Assembly: GCF_963678635.1 (NCBI RefSeq) | Contig: NC_087070.1 | Location: 27,956,966 to 28,020,965, forward strand | Source: Symsagittifera roscoffensis | Lineage: Eukaryota > Xenacoelomorpha > Acoela > Convolutidae | Reading direction: 5' to 3' | Length of the DNA stretch: 64,000 nt | Part shown: piece after piece, positions 43,385 to 54,249 of the stretch | Layout: each line of letters begins with the position of its first letter | How positions within the stretch are numbered: the first letter of the stretch is position 1 | Program-made: the position numbers and the translations under genes | Notes under the pieces: generated by a model | Told to the model about the DNA's origin: nothing | Database searches by the model: none | Seen by the model: the letters and a program-made list of their open reading frames with translations, nothing else

Positions 43385-45560
43385 GAATGTGAATAGAAGA
43401 TAAACTCTGCTTTATAAGGGCATTCCTGTTTGAATGCCTAGAGAATCTCCCTGCACTTTTGAGGCAAGAAAGACCATGCCAACCATACTCGGTAACGTCT
43501 TTTTTGCACACGCAATTATGCCGTTCGCATATTTTTGAGCCTAATCGAAGTCCTATCGCAATTCTCAGTTGTTGGTTCGACAGTTTTAACCTTAAATTTT
43601 TGCACGGGATGACGTTCAACCATTGGGAGCCAAATCTATCTTGGAACGCGTTGAATCTTTTTACGTCCGTTGGCTTGAGTCGTAAAATCAAGTCTGCAAT
43701 TTAGCTGTCAAAAATTGGCTGTGTCCAATTTTTTTGGATTTCCTTTTCTGGAGCCATTTCTAGCGGATCCTCTTGAGAATTGAGAATCAGAAAACTTCTC
43801 GTGATAATCTTATTGGAAACCTATGTAATTGTGAAGCTTTTGCTTTAATTTGTTAGATACCGACACTATTCTGAATTTGAGAAGCTCGCCCCTTTACCGT
43901 ACAAACGGAATGTCATTGATGGGACGCTCCATGGCATTGTTGAAAGCTCCTGAAGATGGAAAAATTTGACTAAGTATAGAAGAAAAAGCTGAAACAATAG
44001 ATTAAAACTCGATATCCGAAAAATTGGTAGGATATGATAGTATCCAAAACTATTAACAAGATTTTCAACGTAAGAAAACTTTAGCGATTCCAGCAATATA
44101 AAAGAAAAGGGGAATAGTAGAACGACTGGTGGTGTATAAGAGTCAGAGAAAAGCCTATATGTAGCGGTTGAAACTCCAAGTATGTCGGCCAGACTAGGCA
44201 ATATTCAGCCAGGTGGATTGATGAACAACGCAATGACTCGCCATAGGACATCATTTGGAAGATAACAGACCAAACAGGCAACGCCAATAGTCTTGGCACT
44301 ATTTGAGGAAGATGACAAACACAACACGCCCTATGAATCGAGGAACCAGGATTTAACACCAAAATTGAAGTCCAAGTATCGCAAAACATAAAATCACAAC
44401 GGATAGAGAAAAAAAGTATAGCGGGTATAACTTTTTGTTGGGAGAATTTAGCGATTTTGGTTAGTTTTTCAAAATTTTGACTTGCTCATTCTGAAACTCG
44501 ATCAACTTTACATTCAGATTCCGTTGCTATGTCAGAACCAAGCACTCGGACGCTTGCCTTTATCGTGATTCATGTCTTTTCGATGAAATTCTCGGCTTCA
44601 CTGCGCCTTATATCTTTCACTATGAATTGGCATTCGGCTGCTTGAACATGGCAGCCAAAGAACTTACCTTATGAAACAATTTTTTTGTACGACGGTTCAT
44701 AGATTGCTAAATTAGGCGACTGCGTTAGCTTTGTCTGCGTACCACTTCTGGATTACGTTGTCTTTTGATAAAAGAGTTATAAGAGGTATTATGGTAAGTC
44801 CGACCATTGCTAGCGGATCCTCTCGTGTTGTCACTTCTTGGGAGTAGACGGTTTTATTTTGTTAAAGAAGTTTTTAGATGGATTGGAGTACGAGCTCTTA
44901 ATCGATGTTAAGAGGGTTGAGCAGGAATTTTTTTTCGATGTTTTCCAATGCCCGTTTTCGCTTAAGTGAGTTGGAGCGGTTTAGGGCATCTATGAGTAAA
45001 ACTGCATCCATTGAGATTTTGCTGTGTTGATCTCCTAGAGTAGAGATCGAACATTCAATGTACACTTTTTTCTTAGAAAGAGCTGGTAGTTTGAACCTAG
45101 CTATCAGATCAATTTTTTGGAAAATAATTTTTGTTCGTCCTATTATCCTACGCATAACTTCTCCTATGCTTATGGATCTTACTATTGAGTCCATATCTTT
45201 GGGTATCAATTTACATGCATTATATGTTTCTATTAGTTCTTGGTTTACTTCTTCAGTAGCTAATTTTTTTGACAATTTAAGCTTTTGTTTTTGAAATCTC
45301 TTTTGATTGTTGTCCGAAACGTGCTAAAATAGAACTACATTCATTTGCATCAAAGCCATGTAGTCCGTGAGATCCCTGCGTTCTTTTGTTGGCTTTTTTG
45401 ATCTGTTGAGCGTTTATTTGATCAAATAACGACGGATAGTAAAGGATTGTTTCATTTGAGAGCGATTCGAAATCGTTATCATCAATCAGGCGCCTTGCGA
45501 ATGTTTGCTGCGTAAATTGCTGAATGCAGTGCAAAGGCACTTATTACTGTTCAAAAAAAG
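43385..45560 (-). pseudogene. Decayed WDVTV-type reverse transcriptase element, copy B
   Basis: Nearly identical to 37490-39660. Blocks: ETILYYPSLFDQINAQQIKK; KKLATEEVNQELIETYNACK and SISIGEVMRRIIGR in one open frame (45275-44898); YADK at about 44725; WLNVIPCKNLRLKLSNQQL and the CVCKKDVTEYGWHGLSC zinc-like block (43691-43344 frame). It is truncated before the WDVTV domain present in copy A. The same YADK change is present, so that mutation predates the duplication. Confidence 0.7.
44120..44370 (+). pseudogene. Antisense GIY-YIG relic, copy B
   Basis: Same relic as at 38230-38470, with one more stop (CSG, stop, NSKYVGQT). Its presence in both blocks shows that it was inside the RT element before the block duplicated. 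Confidence 0.6.
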
Positions 45561-45940
45561 ATCGAAAACGATTGGTCTTTATTTAAAACAATAATAAAAT
45601 CAATTAGGCAATGGCAGAATAGAGTCTTGAAAGATGATAACTACATTACACCGGTCTCAAATGAAACAATCCCTTTAATACAGTATTAAATGGTCAATAA
45701 AAGTGCCGAGTACACGGGCAGCTTTCGCAACATGTATTGCGAGCGAGATTTTTGTTTGAGAATACTGCCAGCACTGGGTTCCTCGTCACAGCTTGACCTC
45801 TTAAATACTATTAAGATTAAAATACTTTTAACCTCTAAAATTAATTATACATTTTAAAATTAATTTGTCTTGAAGTTTCTGAGTCATAATTTCGATTTAG
45901 ACATGGACGTTTTAAATAAAAAAACCGAAAATATTTTGGG
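45561..45940. other. Junction between RT element B and PLE B
   Basis: Contains the WDVTV-family C-terminal fragment (45690-45790, minus) and, where block A has a SINE, about 150 bp of unrelated AT-rich DNA. Confidence 0.45.
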
Positions 45941-45941
45941 A

Positions 45942-47360
45942 CTAAATGTTCAGTGATAACTCCCTGCTCCTAAACTCATCGCGCGTGTTCAAGCTCGGTT
46001 TCTCTTTCCTGATATGTATTGCCTCTAGTGTTAGCAATTTTGTTTGGTTGCATGACCTATCTATAATTTCCCAACTAAGATCTGCGCTATTTCCCTCAAG
46101 GTGGCATTGCTGAAAATGGAGGCCTACCGGTGAGTCTGCTTTCTTATGTTCCTCAATTCTAATGGTCAAATGTCGAACAGTTTGTCCGACATAGGTGGAA
46201 GTGCATCCACTACATGACAGTTTATAAACCACTCTTGACTTAAGGTCATTAGAAAATGCTGACTTCAGTGATGGTAAACATGATTCTAGTTTTCTTGTGG
46301 TGAAAACCACTTGAACGTTATTTAATTTTCTTAACCTGTTAGCAGAATATTGGCTCCGGTTACCTCTATATTGCACCATCAGCCTTGGGGTTTTCACATC
46401 CTTTGGTGATTGAACTGACAAACACCTCTCACTATCCAGGGGCTTGCCCTTACCCTCAATGATCTTGCACAAGGCTTCTGAAGCCACCTTTGCGGACCAA
46501 TTTTCAGGGTACTGATTTGTCAGCCATTGCGCCCTATTAGTTTCCATAGCCTTATCAAATTGCTCCCAGCTAGATGTACTCCTAAAAACCCTGTGTGCAG
46601 TGCCTTGGATAACACTACACTTATACTGAGTTGGGGCGCAGCTTCTATAGTTCAGTATAGTCCCTGTATCTGTTGGTTTATGATAGCAAATGCGAGTTAC
46701 ATGCCTACCCTGCGATACATTTTTGTTCAAATTCAGGAACGGCAAATTCCCCTCCGAATTAGTTTTCTCTAGAGTGAACTGCAAATTTGGATGAAGAGAA
46801 TTGGCGGCATCGAGAAGACAACTCGGCTCCCCTCTGACTGTTCTAACAATGTCATCCACATACCTGAGGAACAATTTCACCTGGGGAGTATCCTTCTCCT
46901 TGTTCTCAGCTCGACAGCAGGTTTCACAGTACCAGACTATCTCGGTTATCGATGCGTAAACGTCATCGGATGTTTTTCTGCATTTTAGATGATACCAGTT
47001 TCGGCAACTCTCGCACTCAACCCCTTTTGATCTATATGTAATTTTCCTGCTGCAACATGGGCACACGCCATCTTTGTCATTAATTTGCTGTATCTCCGTT
47101 CCCATCGGTATTTCTTGTCTTAGAGCAAACTCGTACTCTTTCAGCCATAAGTTTGCCAGAGTTACAGCGAGTGATGCGCCCATTGCTAAACCATCAACTT
47201 GTACTTTCCATGAATCATTACACTTGAAATAAACTTTGCTGACCCCCATATTCAAAAACCTTTTCATGGTTGCTCTTCGAATTTCAGGAGAAAACTCCTG
47301 GCTGTACAGCTTCTGTAAAGCAATTTCAATTGCCTCCTTCAGAAGAACGTGGGTGTACTG
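45942..47360 (-). mobile_element. Penelope-like retroelement copy B, 5'-truncated, ORF open
   Basis: One uninterrupted minus-strand frame from about 47360 (YTHVLLKEAIEIALQKLYSQ) to a stop at 45942. It keeps MGASLAVTLANLWLKEYE (motif B), the complete PHD finger, LFLRYVDDIVRTVRGEP (catalytic), an RT tail with SCAPTQYKCSV, and a GIY-YIG domain with KLSCSGCTSTYVGQT, the Arg/Glu of RIEEH, the Glu of LLTLEAIHI and a C-terminal Asn in KPSLN. It is cut within RT motif A, so the catalytic Asp of FDVKSLY is missing. The cut abuts SINE sequence (CTGGATGG at 47367). The open frame implies recent insertion or duplication. The ATG at 47267 is not the original start. Confidence 0.88.
46914..47063 (-). other. 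PHD-type C4HC3 zinc finger in the PLE reverse transcriptase (copy B, all ligands present)
   Basis: CPCC..VECESC..WYHLKC..WYCETC gives all eight ligands with PHD spacing, and an aromatic residue (WY) precedes the His and the last pair. It is preceded by RQEIPMGTEIQQINDKDG and followed by KDTPQVKLFLRYVDD. The insertion of about 70-80 residues is in frame, has no GT-AG ends and is shared by both copies, so it is part of the protein. PHD fingers commonly read histone H3 tails; chromatin targeting of the integration complex is an inference. Confidence 0.85.
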
Positions 47361-47364
47361 GATG

Positions 47365-47710
47365 ATAAAGCTGGATGGATGGTTGAGTTAATAACACGGA
47401 AGCAAATTTGAGCTTTGCACCACTTGCGATACAAAACAAGAAAGCCGCTTAGTCTGAAAACAATCAAAATATTAAAAGTTTGACCAAGCGCTAAGAAAGC
47501 CGAAAACTCCTGGCGGAAAAAATTTGAGCCAAAGACTTATGAACTAACAAAAACTGCTTAAGTCACCATCCCTCAGAACGCAAACTCGCAAAATTTCTTT
47601 CGCTCATCAAACGACGCGATATGAGGCCAGTAAGCCGATACAACATAAGCCGAAACTTATTAAGCCGGAAAAAAAATAATTTTTAACGAATCGAATTAGT
47701 AACATTAGGA
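47365..47710 (-). mobile_element. SINE body, 5'-truncated
   Basis: Starts AACACGGAAGCAAATTTGAGCTTTGCACCACTTGCGATACAAAAC and is collinear with 35165-35525 (CCATCCCTCAGAACGCAAACTC, CAAACGACGCGATATGAGGCC). Confidence 0.55.
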
Positions 47711-47714
47711 AAAA

Positions 47715-48185
47715 AAATAACTGCCATGAACAAAATAAACAATATAACTGATCATTTGCATTCTGATATGAGGTCAAAAGTTGGGCAACCCACCCGGCTG
47801 TACGGTTTAGCTAAACTTCACAAAGCTGACACACGCCTACGCTAAATTTGATCAGATTCTGGCTGCTCGACTTCGAATCTTAATGAAGCGTTGGCAATAT
47901 TTCTGACAAATTAATCGGGCCATTATCCAAACCAACAAAAACTAAAAAGATGGAAGAGAAGAAATTGAAAACACTGATATATATCCGGATGAAACTGTTG
48001 TAACTCTTGTCGTCAAAACTTTTTTCACTGATCTTACCCTAGAGGGAGCGATTGAAATTGCCTTACAGAAGCGATTGAATTTTACCATTTTGAAAAATTT
48101 CAGAGGTCAACAAAGATTGGCATTTTTCAACATAATGGCTCAGAACCAAATTTATGATAAATATTGTAAAAATATGTGTACATTG
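47715..48185 (+). pseudogene. Penelope-like element fragment C (opposite strand, diverged)
   Basis: Plus-strand frames: SDMRSKVGQPTRLYGLAKLH, then FDQILAARLRILMKRWQ, and EEIENTDIYPDETVVTLVVK followed by TDLTLEGAIEIALQKR. These parallel RLYGLA, YEKLNKMLAKFF and DPDETIISFDVKSLY..LKEAIENALQK of copy A, in the right order, with stops between. The motif A Asp is lost (VVK). Confidence 0.7.
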
Positions 48186-48189
48186 ATGT

Positions 48190-49399
48190 TTTAGCGTCAT
48201 TTATTTTGGTGTGTTTGGAAAATCTTGAATGCACACATGGTTGTGAAAACGTTTGATATTACTTCTGATACGTTTTGAAAAACATAACCGACTGTAAGAA
48301 AAGTTTAACCAAAAATAACCTAATTGTTTGTGAGAGTATTTCCGGTTTTTCCCAGGAAGATCTCTTTTCCTATATTTTTTCAAATTTTGTGACAATTGAC
48401 TACCTCTCAAAACTTTATCTGTGAAAAGACGATAACAAGCGAACACAAAAAAGCTAATGCTATTAGACGTGGGGACCAATTTCAACTGTTTTGCATATGG
48501 TGCAAATATAGTTGCGATATTTTACTCTACTGATTGGATCCAAAAACCAAAAGATTGTTTTTGTGCCAACACTTCAGACTTCCACAAAAATTTCATCTGT
48601 GCAAAAAATTACGATTCCAAAAAAGACGTGTCTTTTTGCACATTGATGTAAGAACAAAAAATCTCGCACTTTTTGGTAGTGATAACACCGAGACGGTTCT
48701 TTTTATCCCAGAATTTTAACCACTTCTGGTTTCTCTTAAGCAGTTAGGTCACAATAGTTGGAATTCTTTTTTTCGCAACTCAGGTCACAATAATTACTTC
48801 AGCACCAAATTGAAAATTTGATTTTGAAAATCTACTCTACTGAGTTTACATAATCAACACCCCTATTATTTTTTCCTCAAAATTTTTTTTGACCATTCTA
48901 CAGTAAACTATTCAAATTTTCTGGCGGTAGAATTGTACCTTTTTTCTACAGAGGTATATTAATATCCTCGGTTCCAAAACCAGTCACGTTGTCTTTTTGT
49001 CTATTCCGTAATTTTTCACAATCTGATGCAATGAGTGGCTTGGAAGTAGAAATAAGTTTTGAGTATTCACGCAAGCTGCCTTAGATGGTAATTTTGTTTT
49101 CCACTTTATTATTTTTTTGTTATTTTAGACATTTTTTTATTCGCTAAATTTCTCCTTGCTAAGTGTACTAAGACACTGTACTAAATTGAGTGTACTAAGT
49201 ACTAAGATAAAGCTCTGTATATGCTGGTATAGCAATCGGTTGTTCAATATCGAACTAGGAGGTAGAAGGACTATAAAATTCTACATTCAGGCTGGCATTA
49301 GGGAACTCAACACTTACCAAATCATTTTCTTGTTCCTTTGTTTCTTTTTTCAGGCAAGTATCTTACTTCCCTCAATTTGAGCATTAGATTGTTCATTTG
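48190..49399. other. No gene recognised
   Basis: A plus-strand open stretch at 48457-48650 (MLLDVGTNFNCFAYGANIVA, Cys-containing) has no recognised relative. A CTAAGTGTACTAAG.. phrase repeats near 49158-49205. Confidence 0.3.
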
Positions 49400-50380
49400 T
49401 TCATTCATGGAAGGGCTTGAGCCTAACCTGGTGAAATTTTTGCTGCTTCTTACATCACTAAACTTAGATCAAATACAATCTCTTTGATTGTGTGGGGTCC
49501 TTAAAAAAACAATTTTCTGTGCATGTTGTTGCAAACGGGCACTTCTTTGTCTGTTGTTGCAAACGGTAGGAGTGAAAATTAGTACTTTGCCGTTGGACTG
49601 TACTTAGGTCCTTTTTTTCTGTAGTTGTAGGACTTCAATCGTTCTTGTTCGACATCAATCGTATCGCGCACCTAATCGTGCCTTGTTTGGAATTCTTTTT
49701 AAAGCTTCCTTACGTAAGTTCTTGGTGTTCCAAAGACTAAACTTTCCAATTTTTTGTACAAGCAATCTATTGGGCGATCAAAGATTTAGGAGCACGGACG
49801 ATCAAAGATTAAGTGATATGGACTGCTTTTGGCCACTGCCTGAAGATTTATAAGCTATCTTAAATTTTCAAAGATTTTTGGCCCAGTCACTGCGGTATTG
49901 TCCCACTTTATAGGCAAGCTCTTTTGAGATTTCTTTAAGTTTTTGGTTGTTCATAGAGTAATTACAATGCTGCTGTATTAGGATGCTGTATTTTGGTCAT
50001 TTTTTTCTTTTTAACTAGTCGCTTTGGACTATCAAATGTTCGAAATTGATCCGAGTTTTCCAAGAATTCTTTTAAGAGCCACTCATTTGCCATTTCTACG
50101 GCCTCTCTTTTATTCGTCTTTCTTTGAGATAAATCGGTTGTCACACTAGTAGAAGACTTTTCAGTGCTTTTTCCCGGATTTTGCTCGAGTTATTTTTTGC
50201 TTTTACTCCTTGGTTAATCATTTTATCAGTGGTAGTTGGAAGTATCGATATGCAGTCTAGACGTGGAGTATTTCCCGCCTCGAGCTTGATTTTGAACTGG
50301 AACCGCCCTAACTTTTCCAACTATCTATCTATCATACCACCTGGCTCCTTGAAGATTAAAAGCCACGTTTAATTCTTTAA
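49400..50380 (-). pseudogene. Coding-like but interrupted segment of unknown origin
   Basis: Minus-strand pieces with codon-like composition: FQFKIKLEAGNTPRLDCISI (about 50300), TTDKMINQGVKAKNNSSKIR (50240-50180), then in another frame KTNKREAVEMANEWLLKEFL and FRTFDSPKRLVKKKK with stop at 49962, and further MNNQKLKEISKELAYKVGQY (49955-49890). The stretch is Lys-rich and helix-prone. It could be a dead transposon protein or an unspliced host gene. No family recognised. Confidence 0.3.
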
Positions 50381-52425
50381 TTAGTGACTATTAAGAATTA
50401 CAGTCCCAACAAATAGTTTTGAGAAACACTGCGTGATATGAGCAGTTGCGTATAATTCCCTTTTAGTCCTTTATAAGTGTTTTGCGGGCGTATGCATTGA
50501 CTCGATACGCAGTGACTCGTATGCAGTCAATGAAGCGCCCGTAGTTGGAGTATACAGACGTTCATAACTCGGGTCTCCTAGCTTCGGTGCTTGCTGTAGT
50601 TTTTCTTTTATCTTCTCTAATATGGTGTTGCAAGTTTTCTTGAGAAAAAACCTTAACTCTTTTTAAAAAAATTTGTAAAGTGGTTCCGCTATCAATCAAA
50701 AATTTTTGATACGTTTTTGGTAGCACCCATTGAAACCTAACACCGCACGCAGTTGTTGATAATGCGAGGACCTAGAGAGGTTGACACTTATTTTTTGTCG
50801 ACAGCAGCAAGCGGGGCTAAAGTTAAGTTGATCAAAATGCAGGTTTATTCAAAAAATATTTTGTTTTCCTTGACATATTGTGTCGAACAAGATATTGAAC
50901 GTATTGTGTCGAAGTTGATCCAAAAAATAAGCGCATTTACGCACAAGGCTGCGTTTTTTTCGGATCACCTTCGACACTTTATGTTCAAAATGCCCAAAAA
51001 TGTTCAGTAGCTTTCAAGTTCGTTACAAACAGTGACTGCTTTTGCTAATAGCATTTTGGAATCCGAAATTAGCGTCGCCTTTGTTAACGATCACCCTTTT
51101 TAAACGTTATTCAGGTTATCCCCTTAGTGTTTACCCGCTGATATCAGCTTACAATTTTGTTTTTTCAAAATTCCCTTCAATTACAGTTTACCCGCTGTTA
51201 TTTTCGAAATTGATCTTTTCTCCAAATGATAATTCAGATTTTCATCTCGTTTTTTTTTCAATTTTCTGTTGAAAGCAATGTACTTAGTTTTTTTTTTCAA
51301 AACTACTTTGATCCTACAAAACTTTGAACCCGAAACAAAAAAGCAAAACGCTTAATTTATGGTTTCCTGGTTTTTTCTATGAACAGTGATTGTAAGGTGT
51401 TAACACGTTTAATTGATTCTTTTAACGTTTCTCCGACATTTTCGACACTTTTTAATTATTTCTCAGTGTTTTCTGAAACAAACTTGATCTGCCTGACGTC
51501 TTGTTTTCTCTGGCATCACTACGCGGGCATCACTAGGCGAGTTTTCGTGCAACGGCTAAGTGGGAAATAAACAAACTTCAATAAGTAAATTGGTTTCAAA
51601 ATCAAATAAGATACGGGACAGGGTAGTCTCAATATTTAGATACTTTTAATACGTTTAAATTTGGGTTTTTGAGTATTTTAGGTTAGATTCAAATAATATC
51701 AAAGCTTAATCATTTAATTAAGATTAGTTTTGAGTTTTTCTGATTGTTCCGGGCTTCCCCGTTCTCCTCATAAATATTAATAAAAATATCTGAACAAGAA
51801 AATAGATCTTCTCAGCTCCATTTCAACTTACATGTAATTTTACCTTGACAATAGTTTAAAAGAAGAGTTTCAAATGTCGTTTGTTTTTGTGTCAAAATCA
51901 AAATTTATTGAAGTCAGTTCTCAGACATCACAATTTCCCATCTAAGGTCAATTTTCAGCCTTGTCTTTTCCTTAAAGTAGTTACGATTCCCTAGAAAAAA
52001 AAACGAACTATCATTTTAAGTGCTTGAAAACATTGAACTGCGGCATGGTTAAATGAAACAGTTTCAATTAGTCTGAGATATTCATTAAGCAAAAAACCAA
52101 AGAAACGCACTTAATCGCATTGTATTGCAACTTCAAGTTTAAAGATTTTACTTTTTTTTTTACAAAATGATCAAAAATCAAAAGTTTCATGCATAATTTA
52201 AAATGAATAATTAATCAGTTTATCTTATGAAACCTATTAAGCAACCAATTTAACAAAACCTCATTGAATTGTTTTGTTCATTTTGCTGTCTTCTTAAATG
52301 TAACTTTTTGATCGATTTCAATTTTAAATTGCATACCGCTTTAGTTAAACCAAAAATAAATTTTTAAACGATCTTTCGAAAGTTAATTTAACGCCATTTC
52401 CTGTAAGCAGTGTTAGATGTGGCAC
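50381..52425. other. No gene recognised
   Basis: An imperfect duplication of GACTCGATACGCAGTGACTCGTATGCAGTCAATG lies at 50500-50530. An open plus frame at 50753-51010 (MLIMRGPREVDTYFLSTAAS) has no recognised relative. The remainder is T-rich. Confidence 0.3.
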
Positions 52426-52429
52426 GACG

Positions 52430-53260
52430 AAAGTGTCAGCTTCGCGGGGGTCTTCAGCCCTGGTAACCTACCTCAGCGTTTGATCGGCTTAGTTGAAATT
52501 ACATACACTAAACACTTATTTGCGTACCACTTTAAATCAACCAGAAAAGCTTATTGTAACGATGGCAGACAAGTTTTCAGTTTTCTCGTTGTGAATACTA
52601 TTTGCCGGTGATGCTATCCCGCGCTTTCTTTGCGAAACAGTGAGGGTGAATATTCGATATTAAAAAATCTGCAAGCGTGGTACAACTTTACTGCCAGTAG
52701 AAGATCATTGTATGTCACCTTTACTCCCTTCGGGCCTGTTTGAGGGCTAGAGATTCAACCCAAGGTGACCAGTTATCTAAATACTGGTTGTTCGACCACT
52801 GCTCATGGTAGATCTTACTTTACTTTATTAAAACCTTCCCATGTAGACGTACTCCGGAAGAAACCGTCAAAATTTCCTTCAACTACACTTTTTTACAATG
52901 AAAGGGCACAACTCCTAAGTTTCAGAATAGTACCTGTACGTGTTAGTTTTTGATACCATGAACATCTAAACGTTCCGTTTTTATCTAAATTAGTTTCTAA
53001 ATCTTGAAAAGCATAATTTCCCGTTGTATTTGGTGTTTCAGTAGGGAACTGCAAATTAGGACGAAGTCTATTGGTGGCTTGAAACCCTTTTTAAGGTCAT
53101 CTTTAACCGTCCTCACTACATCATCAACGTATCACCATGGTTTTATCATACTTGTACCCATGTGATTATGCAAAGTTACGAATCACTCAATTTCCCTTAG
53201 ATTTTTCCAAGCGTTTAATTTGAATATGTTCGGAACATCTAGGACTACTCGCTTTGAAAC
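52430..53260 (-). pseudogene. Penelope-like element fragment D, apparently without the PHD insertion
   Basis: Minus-strand blocks: NIFKLNAWKNLREIE (end of motif B region), HMGTSMIKPW, stop, YVDDVVRTVKDDLKKG (53131 on), LRPNLQFPTETPNTTGNYAF, FRSTSTWEGFNK, EQWSNNQYLDNWSPW and VFTTRKLKTCLPSLQ, each matching copies A and B in order. Between LREIE and YVDD there are only about 20 codons, where A and B have about 80, so the zinc finger seems to be missing. Stops and frameshifts throughout; the GIY-YIG end is not recognisable. Confidence 0.7.
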
Positions 53261-54249
53261 GATAAAAAAAATTTGTTGCGAGAAAAATCTCAATTAGTTT
53301 TTTCCCATTAACATACAAAACGCATATTTTTAGTCTTTTTTGTTTCTAATGATTTGTGTGCTTTTCTTTTCTGACACCATAACCCTGCAAATAACTATAT
53401 GTAGGTTATAACAGCACTGGTTGGTCATAACAGTTTTCTTATAGGTTGATTGCAGATTGTGCTTCTGCATGACTTTTGATGAAGAACCTTATAGTAAAAA
53501 CGAAACTTTAGACTGCCGCTGAAGGTAGGTAACCCGACCTGAAAAACTTCGGTCATTTCGTTTCTTGAAAGTCAAACTTCGATCTTGAATGTTTTCTCTC
53601 ATTAACACTCTTAGTAAGAGTATTTGTTCTAAGTGTTTTCATCAAAAACTTGAAACCTAACACAGCAAAAAACATGATTCAATTTCTATTCATGCGAATT
53701 CTCTCAGCTCGCAGTCAGCGTTGAGGAACAATTACTTTTGAATAAACGCAAGATTCCGAAAATTTTTGATTGCTATTTTATTTTTTCAAGTAACCATTTA
53801 TAAATTTTTTATCAACTGTTTACTATTGCTCCGACTTTCGAAAAAAGTGAAGAATAATTGTGCTCGGGATGATTTTTTTTCCAGACAAACTTCGACTTTT
53901 TAATTAGCAGTTTTTGATCTATTTTTAAAATTCCTAGGATTTTGTTGTTTTTAACCAGAATGGTCCAAGAGCAGCAAGTTAAAGCGTCTTACAGAATTAG
54001 AATGTTAAAAATCGCTCAACGATAACAACCAGAAGTTATCACAATTAGTTCGTGTCTCTAATCTGAGGATCACTTCGACTTACTCTGATCGTACACATTT
54101 CTCCTCTCACATCAGCCTTCCTTCTTTCATCCGACCAATTTCTGGAGTGATGTTTTCATACTTGCCTCTAAAGGACGATCAAAAACACGAAACTTGCTCG
54201 CTTATATCTTGAAAATTGACGCCAAGTTCCGTCAAAATTTTTCTCAATG
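53261..54249. other. No gene recognised
   Basis: 53855-53950 contains the TGTGCTCGGG..TTCCAGACAAACTTCGACTTTTTAATTAGC end of the ACGCGTTAAT repeat, minus orientation. The rest is unassigned. Confidence 0.35.

Noticed and set aside
52417..52611. Plus-strand ORF MWHDESVSFAG..
   Set aside because: The minus strand here reads VFTTRKLKTCLPSLQ, the PLE region before the endonuclease; the plus ORF is its shadow.
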